Both the position numbers and the translations under genes were made by a program. A model generated the notes under the pieces. That model saw nothing but the letters and a program-made list of their open reading frames with translations. It did no database searches and was not told where the DNA came from. This document shows, in pieces, positions 1 to 7,344 of a stretch of DNA of 44,831 bases; the stretch's first letter is position 1, and each line of letters opens with the position of its first letter. Origin of the DNA: Armatimonadota bacterium (lineage in GTDB: Bacteria; Armatimonadota; Fimbriimonadia; Fimbriimonadales; ATM1); assembly GCA_022567555.1 (NCBI GenBank), contig JADFGT010000004.1, forward strand, positions 18,392-63,222, given 5' to 3'.

Positions 1-472
1 CTTTGACAGGGGTGTTGTTTGGGTGATGCTCCTTGTAATGGTGGTCGTGCAGTTCGGACACCGCATCTCGGGCGCTGAATCGGGTTTCTGGTGGCAGATG
101 AACCAGTTGTTCTTCATGCGCCTCCAGTTCCCGCTCGGCGCGACCATGTTCGGCCTTCTGGCTGCTTATCTTGTGTCGGCCGCTTACCGCGCATTTCGAA
201 TCCGCACGTTCGACGCGGCTGTGCTTACGGCTATGGCGGCGCTCGTTGTGCTCACTCAGGTGCCGATGGGCCAGTTCGTTGGTTCGCTGATTTCGCCCGA
301 CGCCGTGCAGGTCGGCGCGGCCATAGACGCACAGGCGGCGCACGCCCGGAACTGGGCGTTGCTGATTGCGAACGACGCGGTGCAGCGCGCCGTCGGCTTC
401 GGTGCGTTTGTCGGCGCAATCGCGATGGCGATGCGGGTCTGGCTTTCGCTGGATAAGACGAGTTTGGAGTAG
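1..472 (+). CDS. C-terminal part of an integral membrane protein
   Basis: The reading frame is open from base 2 to a TAG at 470-472, so the gene starts left of the window and about 156 codons are visible. The visible part has hydrophobic stretches spaced like three or four membrane helices: one near the left edge, one around the LLAAYLVSAAYRAF segment, one around AALVVLTQVPMG and one near the C-terminus. There is no recognisable catalytic motif. I do not recognise the family. The next gene is convergent, and 473-624 holds nothing I can identify. Confidence 0.55.
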   Translation, partial: FDRGVVWVMLLVMVVVQFGHRISGAESGFWWQMNQLFFMRLQFPLGATMFGLLAAYLVSAAYRAFRIRTFDAAVLTAMAALVVLTQVPMGQFVGSLISPDAVQVGAAIDAQAAHARNWALLIANDAVQRAVGFGAFVGAIAMAMRVWLSLDKTSLE

Positions 473-624
473 GGGGTTTGTAGTTAATGCTTTGTTGTAT
501 GTCGTTTGCGCCTGGATGTGCGAAGACGTCGGAAGTGATGTTCGGACGGGGGCTGTCGGTTGTGCAGCGACGGCGGCATGGCTTGCAGTGGAGGCAGAAT
601 ATCCCGTACGATGCCGTGGGACGA

Positions 625-1908
625 TCAACCGCCTTCGAGGATGATCTCCGGCGGCGACACAGCGTTATCAGAGATTGAAACGAGCGCGGGCAGTTCCGCG
701 GCGGCGTTCGATGCGGCGCTCTCCGTTTGGGCGTGAATCGTGAAAACCGGCCGGCCCGCGGACACGCGGTCGCCGATCTGCAAATGCACTTCCAGTCCGA
801 CCGCCGGATCGATCTCGTCCTCTTTCCTTCTCCGGCCTGCGCCGAGGCCGCGCGCCGTTTCTCCTATCGCGGCCGTTTGAAAGGACCCGACAAAGCCGTC
901 TGCCGGCGACCCTACTTTCTTAATGACGGGTGCGCGCGGCAGGAGCGCGTCCGGTTCGTCCACGACGCGCGCGTCGCCGCCCTGCGCCGCGATCCATTCG
1001 CGCATCTTTTCGAGCGCGAGTCCTGAGTCAATCGCCCGTCCGACGTCGAACTCCGTCCCGGCCGCTTCCGCGGCTGCTTGCGCCAGCGCCCGCGTCACGC
1101 GGCCGAGCCTCCCCTTGCAGCCCGTTTTCAGCTCGTTGATCGCGGCGCGCACCTCGAGCGCGTTTCCGACGGCGGGCGCCAAGGGCTGGCTCATATCGGT
1201 GATGAGGGCCTTCATTCTTCGGCCGGCCCGTTCGCCTATGGCGACCATGGCGCTCGCCAACTCCCGGGCTCGCTCCGGGTCCGGCGTGAACGCTCCGCTC
1301 CCGCACTTCACATCCAGCACGATGACGTCCGCTCCGGCCGCCAACTTCTTGCTCATCACGCTCGCGGCTATGAGCGGCACGCTGTCCACGGTTTCGGTGG
1401 CATCGCGCAGGGCATACAGAATCTTGTCGGCGGGCGCAAGATTTGCGCTCTGTCCAGCGAGGGCGCAGCCGACTGAGCGCGCAATCTCCGTCATCTCTTC
1501 GGGCGAGAGGCCGGTGCGGAAGCCGGGTATGGCGCCAAGTTTGTCAAGCGTCCCGCCCGTGAAACCGAGCCCCCGCCCGGACATTTTCACCACGGTCAAC
1601 CCGCAGGCCGCGAGCAGCGGCAACAGGATGATGCTGACGGAGTCTCCGACTCCCCCGGTGCTGTGCTTGTCCACCAAAGGCCGCGGCAGAGACCCCAAGT
1701 CGGGCTGCTCGCTGGATTCGGCCATCGCGAGCGTAAGTTCCGTAGTTTCGTCTTCGTCGAGGCCGTTGAGGAACGCGGCCGTCAGCCAAGCGGCCGCTTG
1801 ATAGTCCGCAACGCGCCCGGCCACGAGTTCGCGCACAAACCATCTCAGGTCGCCCGGGCTGTGACGGCGACCGTCACGCTTCGCCGTTAGAAAGTGCTGA
1901 ATCGTCAC
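625..1908 (-). CDS. deoA: Thymidine / pyrimidine-nucleoside phosphorylase
   Basis: It splits thymidine (or uridine) with phosphate into base and (deoxy)ribose-1-phosphate, a cytosolic nucleoside-salvage step. The phosphate-binding motif DKHSTGGVGD lies near residue 80 and the family signature SGRGLGFTGGTLDKL near 110-124. The C-terminal alpha/beta domain ends in the usual hammerhead-like region (VHLQIGDRVSAGRPVFTI). Length, 427 aa, fits the family at 430-440. The frame is open further up to a TTG at 1953, but the family begins close to the T-x-x-KRDG segment, so I chose the GTG at 1908; there is no clear ribosome binding site for either. The gene is divergent from the S1 gene, and the roughly 100 bp between must hold both promoters. 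DeoA versus Pdp specificity cannot be told by eye. Confidence 0.93.
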   Translation of the reverse strand: MTIQHFLTAKRDGRRHSPGDLRWFVRELVAGRVADYQAAAWLTAAFLNGLDEDETTELTLAMAESSEQPDLGSLPRPLVDKHSTGGVGDSVSIILLPLLAACGLTVVKMSGRGLGFTGGTLDKLGAIPGFRTGLSPEEMTEIARSVGCALAGQSANLAPADKILYALRDATETVDSVPLIAASVMSKKLAAGADVIVLDVKCGSGAFTPDPERARELASAMVAIGERAGRRMKALITDMSQPLAPAVGNALEVRAAINELKTGCKGRLGRVTRALAQAAAEAAGTEFDVGRAIDSGLALEKMREWIAAQGGDARVVDEPDALLPRAPVIKKVGSPADGFVGSFQTAAIGETARGLGAGRRRKEDEIDPAVGLEVHLQIGDRVSAGRPVFTIHAQTESAASNAAAELPALVSISDNAVSPPEIILEGG

Positions 1909-2011
1909 TTCGTTGGTCCGGTGTCTGCTCTCTGATCCGCCCAATCTGTGCAATACTGTACCGTTGCATCCGGGATCGAAGAGAGAAGGTCCCCTCGAGA
2001 CGGAAATCGGA

Positions 2012-3697
2012 ATGTCTGACGATCAACCTCGTCCCGTGGAACCGGGGTCCGAGGCCGGCGGAGAAGCCGCATTCTCTGCGGGGGCCGAGGAGAAGCCGAG
2101 TTCCACCCAAGTGGAGACCGGCGGAGCGACCTCCGCCGAGCGCGTCGGTGCGCCGGACCCTCACGCGGAGGCGCCGCCGCCCGCCGTCCACGTGCCGAGC
2201 GGGACTGAAGGTCCGGTTCCGCCCGCGGACGACGCCGAGGCCGCCACAGGCCCGAAACCGATCAAGCCGGCAGGTCCAGGAGCGTCCCAACAGGAGACGA
2301 GGCCGAAGAAAAAGGGGTCGGGGATGGACGACTCCGCCGAGTTCGAGGCGGCACTCAATGCGTTCTCGGGCGAGGTCACCGGGACGGCGTACGATTCGAC
2401 ATTCCGCCCGCTTTCAAAGGGCGAACTCCTCACGGCCACCGTTATTCAGGTGGACAAGGATAAGGCGTTTGTAGACCTCGGCACGAAGGCCGAGGGCGTG
2501 ATCCCCCTGGACGAGTTGTCATCGGGGCTTGTGGAATCCGCGAGTGACGTTGTCAAGGTGGGCGACGAGATCAAGGTTGTTGTAATCGAAGCCCGAGGCC
2601 GTGAAGGTAACCCGATTGTCAGCAAGAAGCGGGCGGATTTCGAAGAGGCTTGGGACCGCATCCTTCGTGCCCATGAGCAGAAGGAGACGCTCCAAGCGCT
2701 GGTGACGGAGCGTGTAAGGGGCGGATTGGAGGTCGACGTAGGCGTCCGGGGCTTCGTGCCCGCTTCGCACGTCGGTTCCGGCCGGCTGCGGAATCTGGAC
2801 CGGTTCGTCGGCCAGAGCCTGCATCTCAAGGTCATAGACGTGGACCGCGAGCGCAGAAAGGTGGTTCTCTCGAACCGGCTGGCCGAGCAAGGGCTTCGCG
2901 AGCAACGAAAGCGGGAGATCTTCGAGACGGCCAAGCCCGGCGACGTCCTGGAAGGCACCGTGCGGCGGCTTGTGGATTACGGAGCGTTCGTGGACCTCGG
3001 AGGAGTGGATGGGCTCCTACACGTAAGCGAACTGAGTTGGTCGCGCGTAGAGCATCCGAAAGAGGTGATCAGAGAGGGCGAACGCATCAAGGTGATGGTG
3101 CTCCGGCTGGACCCCGCGAAGGGCCGCATAAGCCTCGGCCGCCGGCAAGTGCTCCCTGACCCCTGGGTTGCAATTCGGGACAACTATTCGGTGGCCCAAC
3201 GGCTGACCGTGCCCATCTCGCGATTGGTGCAAGCAGGCGCGTTCGTGAAGTTGCCGGAAGGGGCGGAAGCGTTTATCCCCGTGAGCGAGATGGCGCACCG
3301 GAGGATCGGCAAGCCGTCGGACGTTGTGAGTGCGGGTGACGAGGTAGAGGTGCAGATAATCGAACTCCGGCCGGACGAGCGCCGGATGGTGCTTTCTATG
3401 CGTGCGGTGCTGCCGTTCGAGGAGCGCGAGCCTCGGCAGGGTGAAGGGCGCCGGCGCCGAGGGCGTGAACGGACCCACGTGGGCGAGGCTGAAGTCGCGC
3501 GGGGCGCCACTATCGGAGAGCGCTTGGGTGCATTGAAAGGGCTGATCGCCGCAACGGAGGAAGAGGCGGAAGAATCAGCCGGCGAGCAGCCGCAGGAGCC
3601 GAAGGCCGAGGTGGAGGCGGAGAAATCAGAGAAGTCGGAAGAAAAGCCGGCGGATGACGCAGAGGGCGTCCCGGCCGAATCGAAAGGCGAAGAGTAG
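2012..3697 (+). CDS. rpsA: 30S ribosomal protein S1 with four S1 domains
   Basis: RNA-binding S1 protein that helps the 30S subunit hold mRNA. After a low-complexity, Pro/Glu/Ala-rich N-terminal extension of about 110 residues come four OB-fold S1 repeats. They begin near [59 protein letters not shown] and [19 protein letters not shown]. The third and fourth carry the classic GAFV core. Four repeats is the number seen in many Gram-positive and other deep-branching bacteria, against six in Proteobacteria. A charged, disordered tail (E/K/A-rich) ends the protein. The frame is open up to 1913, but ATG 2012 (MSDDQPRP) is the first credible start. coaE follows 50 bp downstream. The acidic tails at both ends are longer than usual. 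Confidence 0.92.
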   Translation: MSDDQPRPVEPGSEAGGEAAFSAGAEEKPSSTQVETGGATSAERVGAPDPHAEAPPPAVHVPSGTEGPVPPADDAEAATGPKPIKPAGPGASQQETRPKKKGSGMDDSAEFEAALNAFSGEVTGTAYDSTFRPLSKGELLTATVIQVDKDKAFVDLGTKAEGVIPLDELSSGLVESASDVVKVGDEIKVVVIEARGREGNPIVSKKRADFEEAWDRILRAHEQKETLQALVTERVRGGLEVDVGVRGFVPASHVGSGRLRNLDRFVGQSLHLKVIDVDRERRKVVLSNRLAEQGLREQRKREIFETAKPGDVLEGTVRRLVDYGAFVDLGGVDGLLHVSELSWSRVEHPKEVIREGERIKVMVLRLDPAKGRISLGRRQVLPDPWVAIRDNYSVAQRLTVPISRLVQAGAFVKLPEGAEAFIPVSEMAHRRIGKPSDVVSAGDEVEVQIIELRPDERRMVLSMRAVLPFEEREPRQGEGRRRRGRERTHVGEAEVARGATIGERLGALKGLIAATEEEAEESAGEQPQEPKAEVEAEKSEKSEEKPADDAEGVPAESKGEE

Positions 3698-3746
3698 GTT
3701 CGGAGGCGGGAGCGGCGGAACGCCCGGCTGTCCCCTTGAAGAAACG

Positions 3747-4334
3747 ATGCGTATCGCCGTGACCGGAGGCATCTGCGACGGCAAGAGCACGGTGCTCCGG
3801 ATGCTTGCCCGCTTGGGACTGCCGGTTGTGGCCGCCGATTCTTTCGTCCGTGACCTATACGCGAACCCGACGTTTGTTGCAGGCCTCGGACGGGAGCTCG
3901 GCGGCCAAGCTGTTTCCGGCGGGCGCGTCAATCGCGCCTGGGTTCGCGAGCAAACGCTTCTCGAACCCCATTTCCGCCGGCGTTTGAACGCCCTCCTCCA
4001 CGCTCCCGTTCTCAGGCTGCTTCTGGAGCGCATGGAACTGGAGGGAAGCGGTCCCTGCTTCGCCGAGGTGCCCCTCCTGATAGAGACCGCATGCCAAAAC
4101 CGGTTCGACCGCGTATGGGTCGTGGATGCCGGGGCCAAAGAAAGGATGCGGAGACTGAAGGAGCGGTTGAGGGGCGACGAGGCGCAGGCCAGGGCCCTTC
4201 TGGCCACCCAACTGCCCACCGAGGCAAAACTGCCGTTTGCAGACCGGATTGTCCGAACCAACCGGCCGGTCGCTTCGGTCCTACTACTGGTGACTCGACT
4301 GGTTGCCGAGGTGCGTGGGCGGCAATGTGCCTGA
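3747..4334 (+). CDS. coaE: Dephospho-CoA kinase
   Basis: Last step of coenzyme A synthesis: it phosphorylates the 3'-OH of the ribose of dephospho-CoA with ATP in the cytosol. The P-loop is at the very N-terminus (TGGICDGKST, residues 6-15) and the conserved Asp of the AAD motif is D31. The CoA-domain segment with a PLLIETACQNRFDRVWVV stretch is in the right place. The usual P-loop is GGIGSGKS; here Cys-Asp replaces Gly-Ser, but GxxxxGKS is intact. Length is 195 aa, typical of the family. I placed the start at ATG 3747 so that the P-loop sits a few residues in; the frame is open back to 3654 inside rpsA, and the extra residues have no family match. It is 50 bp downstream of rpsA and probably co-transcribed. 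Confidence 0.93.
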   Translation: MRIAVTGGICDGKSTVLRMLARLGLPVVAADSFVRDLYANPTFVAGLGRELGGQAVSGGRVNRAWVREQTLLEPHFRRRLNALLHAPVLRLLLERMELEGSGPCFAEVPLLIETACQNRFDRVWVVDAGAKERMRRLKERLRGDEAQARALLATQLPTEAKLPFADRIVRTNRPVASVLLLVTRLVAEVRGRQCA

Positions 4335-4369
4335 ACTATGGTGCTGTGCTATACTCGCGCAGCATTTCG

Positions 4370-4584
4370 AACCGGACCGTTCGGCCGGCACTCGGAAGTG
4401 AGAGGCTGCCCGGGTTGGCCCGATTGGCGCCCGTGGCAGGCCGCGACCAGACCGGAGGGACCTGGGAAGCCGGGTCGCCCCGCATGGTTGAGGCGGGAGG
4501 GGCCCGAGCCCCCGTTGCGAGGGCATCAGGTTGGTTGATGCCCAAGCCGCCGGCGTATCGGAAGTGATTGCCGAACGTCCGGTT
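4370..4584 (+). ncRNA. Structured non-coding RNA or mRNA leader, unassigned
   Basis: No gene fits in this stretch between coaE and the next start at 4634. It is closed by a 15-bp long-range helix with one bulged C: 4370-4385 pairs with 4570-4584. Inside are three strong hairpins in a row: CCCGC/GCGGG (4479-4483 with 4493-4497), GGGGC/GCCCC with loop CCGA (4499-4512), and a perfect 8-bp GGGCATCA/TGATGCCC stem (4521-4543). The shape is multi-branched, as in a riboswitch or small structured RNA. I cannot match it to SRP, 6S, RNase P, TPP, c-di-GMP or cobalamin classes. It ends about 35 nt before the ribosome binding site of the envelope operon, so it may be a leader. Orientation is inferred from the neighbours. 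Confidence 0.42.
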
Positions 4585-4633
4585 TTCTGGAGAGAGGACT
4601 AAGAGACATCAGACAGAAGGAGGACCCGCAATA

Positions 4634-6397
4634 GTGACGAGGTTCAAAGACTCAGCGGTCGCCAGGCTCACTGGTAGGACGATTATCCTTGCCATGGTCT
4701 GGAACTTTTTGTTGTTCGCGTTGGCGCCGCCGAATGCATCGGCCCAGATCGCCAGCCGCAGGTCGCAATGGGCCGTGATTGATTTCATCAATAAGACAGA
4801 GCTTGGCGGAGCGGCCCTGGGCGGAACCGCCGCAGACGCGGTCGTCACCCATCTCATCGGCACCGGCGAGGTTGATCTGGTGAGCCGAGAGACTGTGGAT
4901 CGCGCGTATCAGGAGATGGGGTTGACCCCGCCGGTGACCAATAAACTGAGCATTCTCCGGCTCGGTCAATTCCTTCAGGTGCGGACAGTCATTGTCGGTG
5001 AAGTCCAGAAGGCCCGGATCAACAGGGGCGGCAACGGTAAGTCCGCCGACGTGGTTCTCGTCGTTCGAGGAATTGACATGGCATCCGGCCTGCCCGTGAT
5101 GGGCACGGCCATGCTCGGCCAGTCTTCCGAGCGCCCGGGCGACATCAGCGATGAGGCGCTTTTAAACGAGGCGATCGACTTTGCTGCCCAGAAGGCCGTG
5201 ATGGAACTCAGGCGGCAGCAGATCGGCGTCGCAACAGTTCTGGCCACGCCCAGCAAGTTCGTGAAACTGAACATGGGCGACCGGCACGGCGTGAAGGTCG
5301 GCATGCGAATGGTCGTCACGCGGGGCCGCGAGCAGGTGGGGATCATACGCATCTCCAAGACCTCGCCGGACTGGGCGGAGGCCGTCGTGGTGGAGCGCAT
5401 CAAGGGTGTGGCGCCGGGCGACCGCGCGCGGCCGATCTTTGACGAACTGCCGGAAGTCATTTTCACGGGCTCCCGCGGCGGCAAGACTCGCACGGTGCGG
5501 CGTGGGAATACGTCGCAGGCGATCATTGCCATCCTCGTGGTCGGTCTCCTGGCGTTGATCCTTGTGGATTCGGGCGGTGGCAATTCGCCGGGCAATTTGA
5601 CGACTGAGGCAGGACTTGCGGAAGACGGCATTTCGCCGGTTGTCAGCGCCCGGTGGAAGCCCGGCATCTTCAACCAGGGAGCCTGGAACCGGTTTGAGTG
5701 GCATATCTGGCGTACCGACTATCAGCCGACGGCCGTCGAGGTGGTTGACGGATCGTTCACCCAAGTTTTGGACCGGGTGGGGGCGCGCACTCGAGTCTGG
5801 CGCAACCCAGCCTTGCTGCCGGGAGGAACGACCTGCACAGAGGACCCAGGCCCAGACCCCCCCTGGACGGCGCCTGGCATCGTTCCGGGCACGTCTTATA
5901 TGTATCAGTTGTCCCTGATCTACCGGGTGAGCTCGCTGAGCCTGCCTGGCGCAGAAGGTGAAGAGGTGACAGACTGCTTCTTCACGTCCTCCCGCAAGAC
6001 GGCAAGGGGCCAGGCGACGCCTGTGGAGCAGACTCCCTTAATTCTGCCGGTGAACGGCGCGACTGACGTAAACAACATCACCCAGTTCTCTTGGCAGGGG
6101 GTCCCCGGAGCGGACCTGTACCTGGTACAGCTTTCTACTACGCCGACGTTCTCGTCCCGCTCGGTAATCAAGAACGTGGTTACGGTGGAGACGGTGCTCG
6201 GCGGCTTGGTGTCCACCGACCCTGTTGACATTTCAGGAATCTTCCCCGGCGTCCTGCGCCTGTACTGGCGGGTCGGCGCCAGGAACAGCGGAGATGTGCC
6301 GGGTCCGGTCAAGGATGTGTCGGGCGAGCGATTCGTGTTCAGCAGGCCGTTCCAGTTCAATCGTGTCGTCGGACCGCCTCCGCCGCCCAGTGACTAA
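4634..6397 (+). CDS. Exported CsgG-like protein with a membrane anchor and Ig/Fn3-like tail
   Basis: First gene of the long envelope operon. The start is the GTG at 4634, preceded by a strong AGAAGGAGGA ribosome binding site; the upstream extension to 4568 is not needed. A signal peptide ends near ASAQ. Residues about 45-195 resemble the CsgG/LpoB-type fold (AVIDFINKT start, then VDLVSRETVDRAYQEMG, then VRTVIVGEV), found in curli-assembly and TolB-N-like periplasmic proteins. A domain resembling the C-terminal part of flagellar FlgT follows (LNMGDRHGVKVGMRMVV). Then comes one transmembrane helix (AIIAILVVGLLALILV). The last roughly 240 residues contain two beta-rich, fibronectin/Ig-like modules and end in PPPPPSD. 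The role is inferred: an envelope-anchored scaffold or assembly factor for the surface proteins downstream. Confidence 0.7.
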   Translation: MTRFKDSAVARLTGRTIILAMVWNFLLFALAPPNASAQIASRRSQWAVIDFINKTELGGAALGGTAADAVVTHLIGTGEVDLVSRETVDRAYQEMGLTPPVTNKLSILRLGQFLQVRTVIVGEVQKARINRGGNGKSADVVLVVRGIDMASGLPVMGTAMLGQSSERPGDISDEALLNEAIDFAAQKAVMELRRQQIGVATVLATPSKFVKLNMGDRHGVKVGMRMVVTRGREQVGIIRISKTSPDWAEAVVVERIKGVAPGDRARPIFDELPEVIFTGSRGGKTRTVRRGNTSQAIIAILVVGLLALILVDSGGGNSPGNLTTEAGLAEDGISPVVSARWKPGIFNQGAWNRFEWHIWRTDYQPTAVEVVDGSFTQVLDRVGARTRVWRNPALLPGGTTCTEDPGPDPPWTAPGIVPGTSYMYQLSLIYRVSSLSLPGAEGEEVTDCFFTSSRKTARGQATPVEQTPLILPVNGATDVNNITQFSWQGVPGADLYLVQLSTTPTFSSRSVIKNVVTVETVLGGLVSTDPVDISGIFPGVLRLYWRVGARNSGDVPGPVKDVSGERFVFSRPFQFNRVVGPPPPPSD

Positions 6398-6462
6398 TCA
6401 GTGGCCTACGCGTCGTTCCGCAAAAAGGCCACACGTTGAAAGGCAAGCAAGGAGAGAAGGAG

Positions 6463-7344
6463 ATGAGAATGAGGTTGCTGAGATTCTTCGCGATAGCGAT
6501 CGTCACGTGCGCGGGATTCGCAACGGCGGCTTTGGGCGATGAGACCGGCTTCCCACGCATGAAGGGCCAGTTTATCGTCAAGTTGGACGCCAGTACGACC
6601 ATGGGCCAGGCGGAGGCGCTGGCGCAGGCCCATGGCATCCTTGTGAAGCGGGCCATGAGTACGCCCGGCCTCTTCCTTCTCGCCTTGCCGAACCCGGACC
6701 TGCCGGAGGAGCCGGTGGTCACCCAGGCGACGCTGGACGAACTGCGGCAGGACCCGCTTGTACGCGTGGCAATGCTGAACTACCTTGCCGAGGCATATCA
6801 GACACCGGACGACCCGCTCTTCGGCACAGGGACCGCTGAGCAGTGGAACCTGTTTCAGATCGGACTGCCGGGTGCCGACGGGGCATGGGCTGTAACTCTG
6901 GGCGAGCCGGACGTAATTGTGGCCGTTCTGGACACGGACTTTGACGCCAGTCCAGAACTGCCGATTGTCGTAGCCCACGAGGACTTCTTTGACGCGGCGG
7001 GCCAGATCCGACTCCTGCCTGGCTGGAACACATTCAACCAGAACCAGGACGTGACGCCGCCGTTCCCCGTAGGCTACTTCTCGCACGGTACGATGGTAGC
7101 GAGCGCGATCGTAGCGGGCACCAACAACGGCATAGGCATGGCGGGCGTCACCTGGGAGGGCGTGAAAGTGTTGCCGATCCGCATCATGAACGACCAAGGG
7201 GGCCTTGAGTTTGCCCTGATCTTCGACGGCCTCCAATTCGTCATTAACTGGAACAACGACCCGGCCAATACGCCGATCGTGGCGATCAACATGAGTTATG
7301 GGGGGGGGGGCTCCATCCGATCGAAGACGAGCTGCTCCAGGTAA
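6463..7344 (+). CDS. Secreted subtilisin-family (S8) protease, 5' part of a frameshifted gene
   Basis: N-terminal half of a secreted serine protease. The start ATG at 6463 follows AAGGAG at good spacing; a signal peptide ends near the AALGDE segment and a propeptide-like region follows. The S8 catalytic Asp lies in VAVLDTDFDAS and the catalytic His in YFSHGTMVAS. After an 11-G run (7300-7310) the frame changes and stops after ten more codons (SIRSKTSCSR). With 12 or 9 G the frame would continue without a break into the second half, which begins at 7311. This could be a true mutation, a slippage-prone on/off tract, or an assembly error. Neighbouring genes of the operon are intact. Confidence 0.85.
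   Translation: MRMRLLRFFAIAIVTCAGFATAALGDETGFPRMKGQFIVKLDASTTMGQAEALAQAHGILVKRAMSTPGLFLLALPNPDLPEEPVVTQATLDELRQDPLVRVAMLNYLAEAYQTPDDPLFGTGTAEQWNLFQIGLPGADGAWAVTLGEPDVIVAVLDTDFDASPELPIVVAHEDFFDAAGQIRLLPGWNTFNQNQDVTPPFPVGYFSHGTMVASAIVAGTNNGIGMAGVTWEGVKVLPIRIMNDQGGLEFALIFDGLQFVINWNNDPANTPIVAINMSYGGGGSIRSKTSCSR
7300..7310 (+). repeat. Homopolymeric G tract (11 G) inside the subtilase gene
   Basis: Eleven consecutive G directly after SY codons (AGT TAT). Tracts of this length are prone to slipped-strand mispairing in replication and to error in sequencing. Nine or twelve G would keep the protease in frame; eleven does not. Confidence 0.95.

Noticed and set aside
4460-4584. Cobalamin riboswitch
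   Set aside because: GGGAAGCCGGGTC and the AAGCC after a hairpin look similar to parts of the B12 aptamer, but the B12 box (GCC-x-GGA-x-ACC-x-GCC) is missing, and the following gene has no cobalamin link.
4370-4584. 6S RNA, SRP RNA or RNase P RNA
   Set aside because: It has three separate hairpins on the 3' side, not the single bubble-hairpin of 6S. The SRP GGTCAGG-type tetraloop segment and the RNase P P4 elements are absent.
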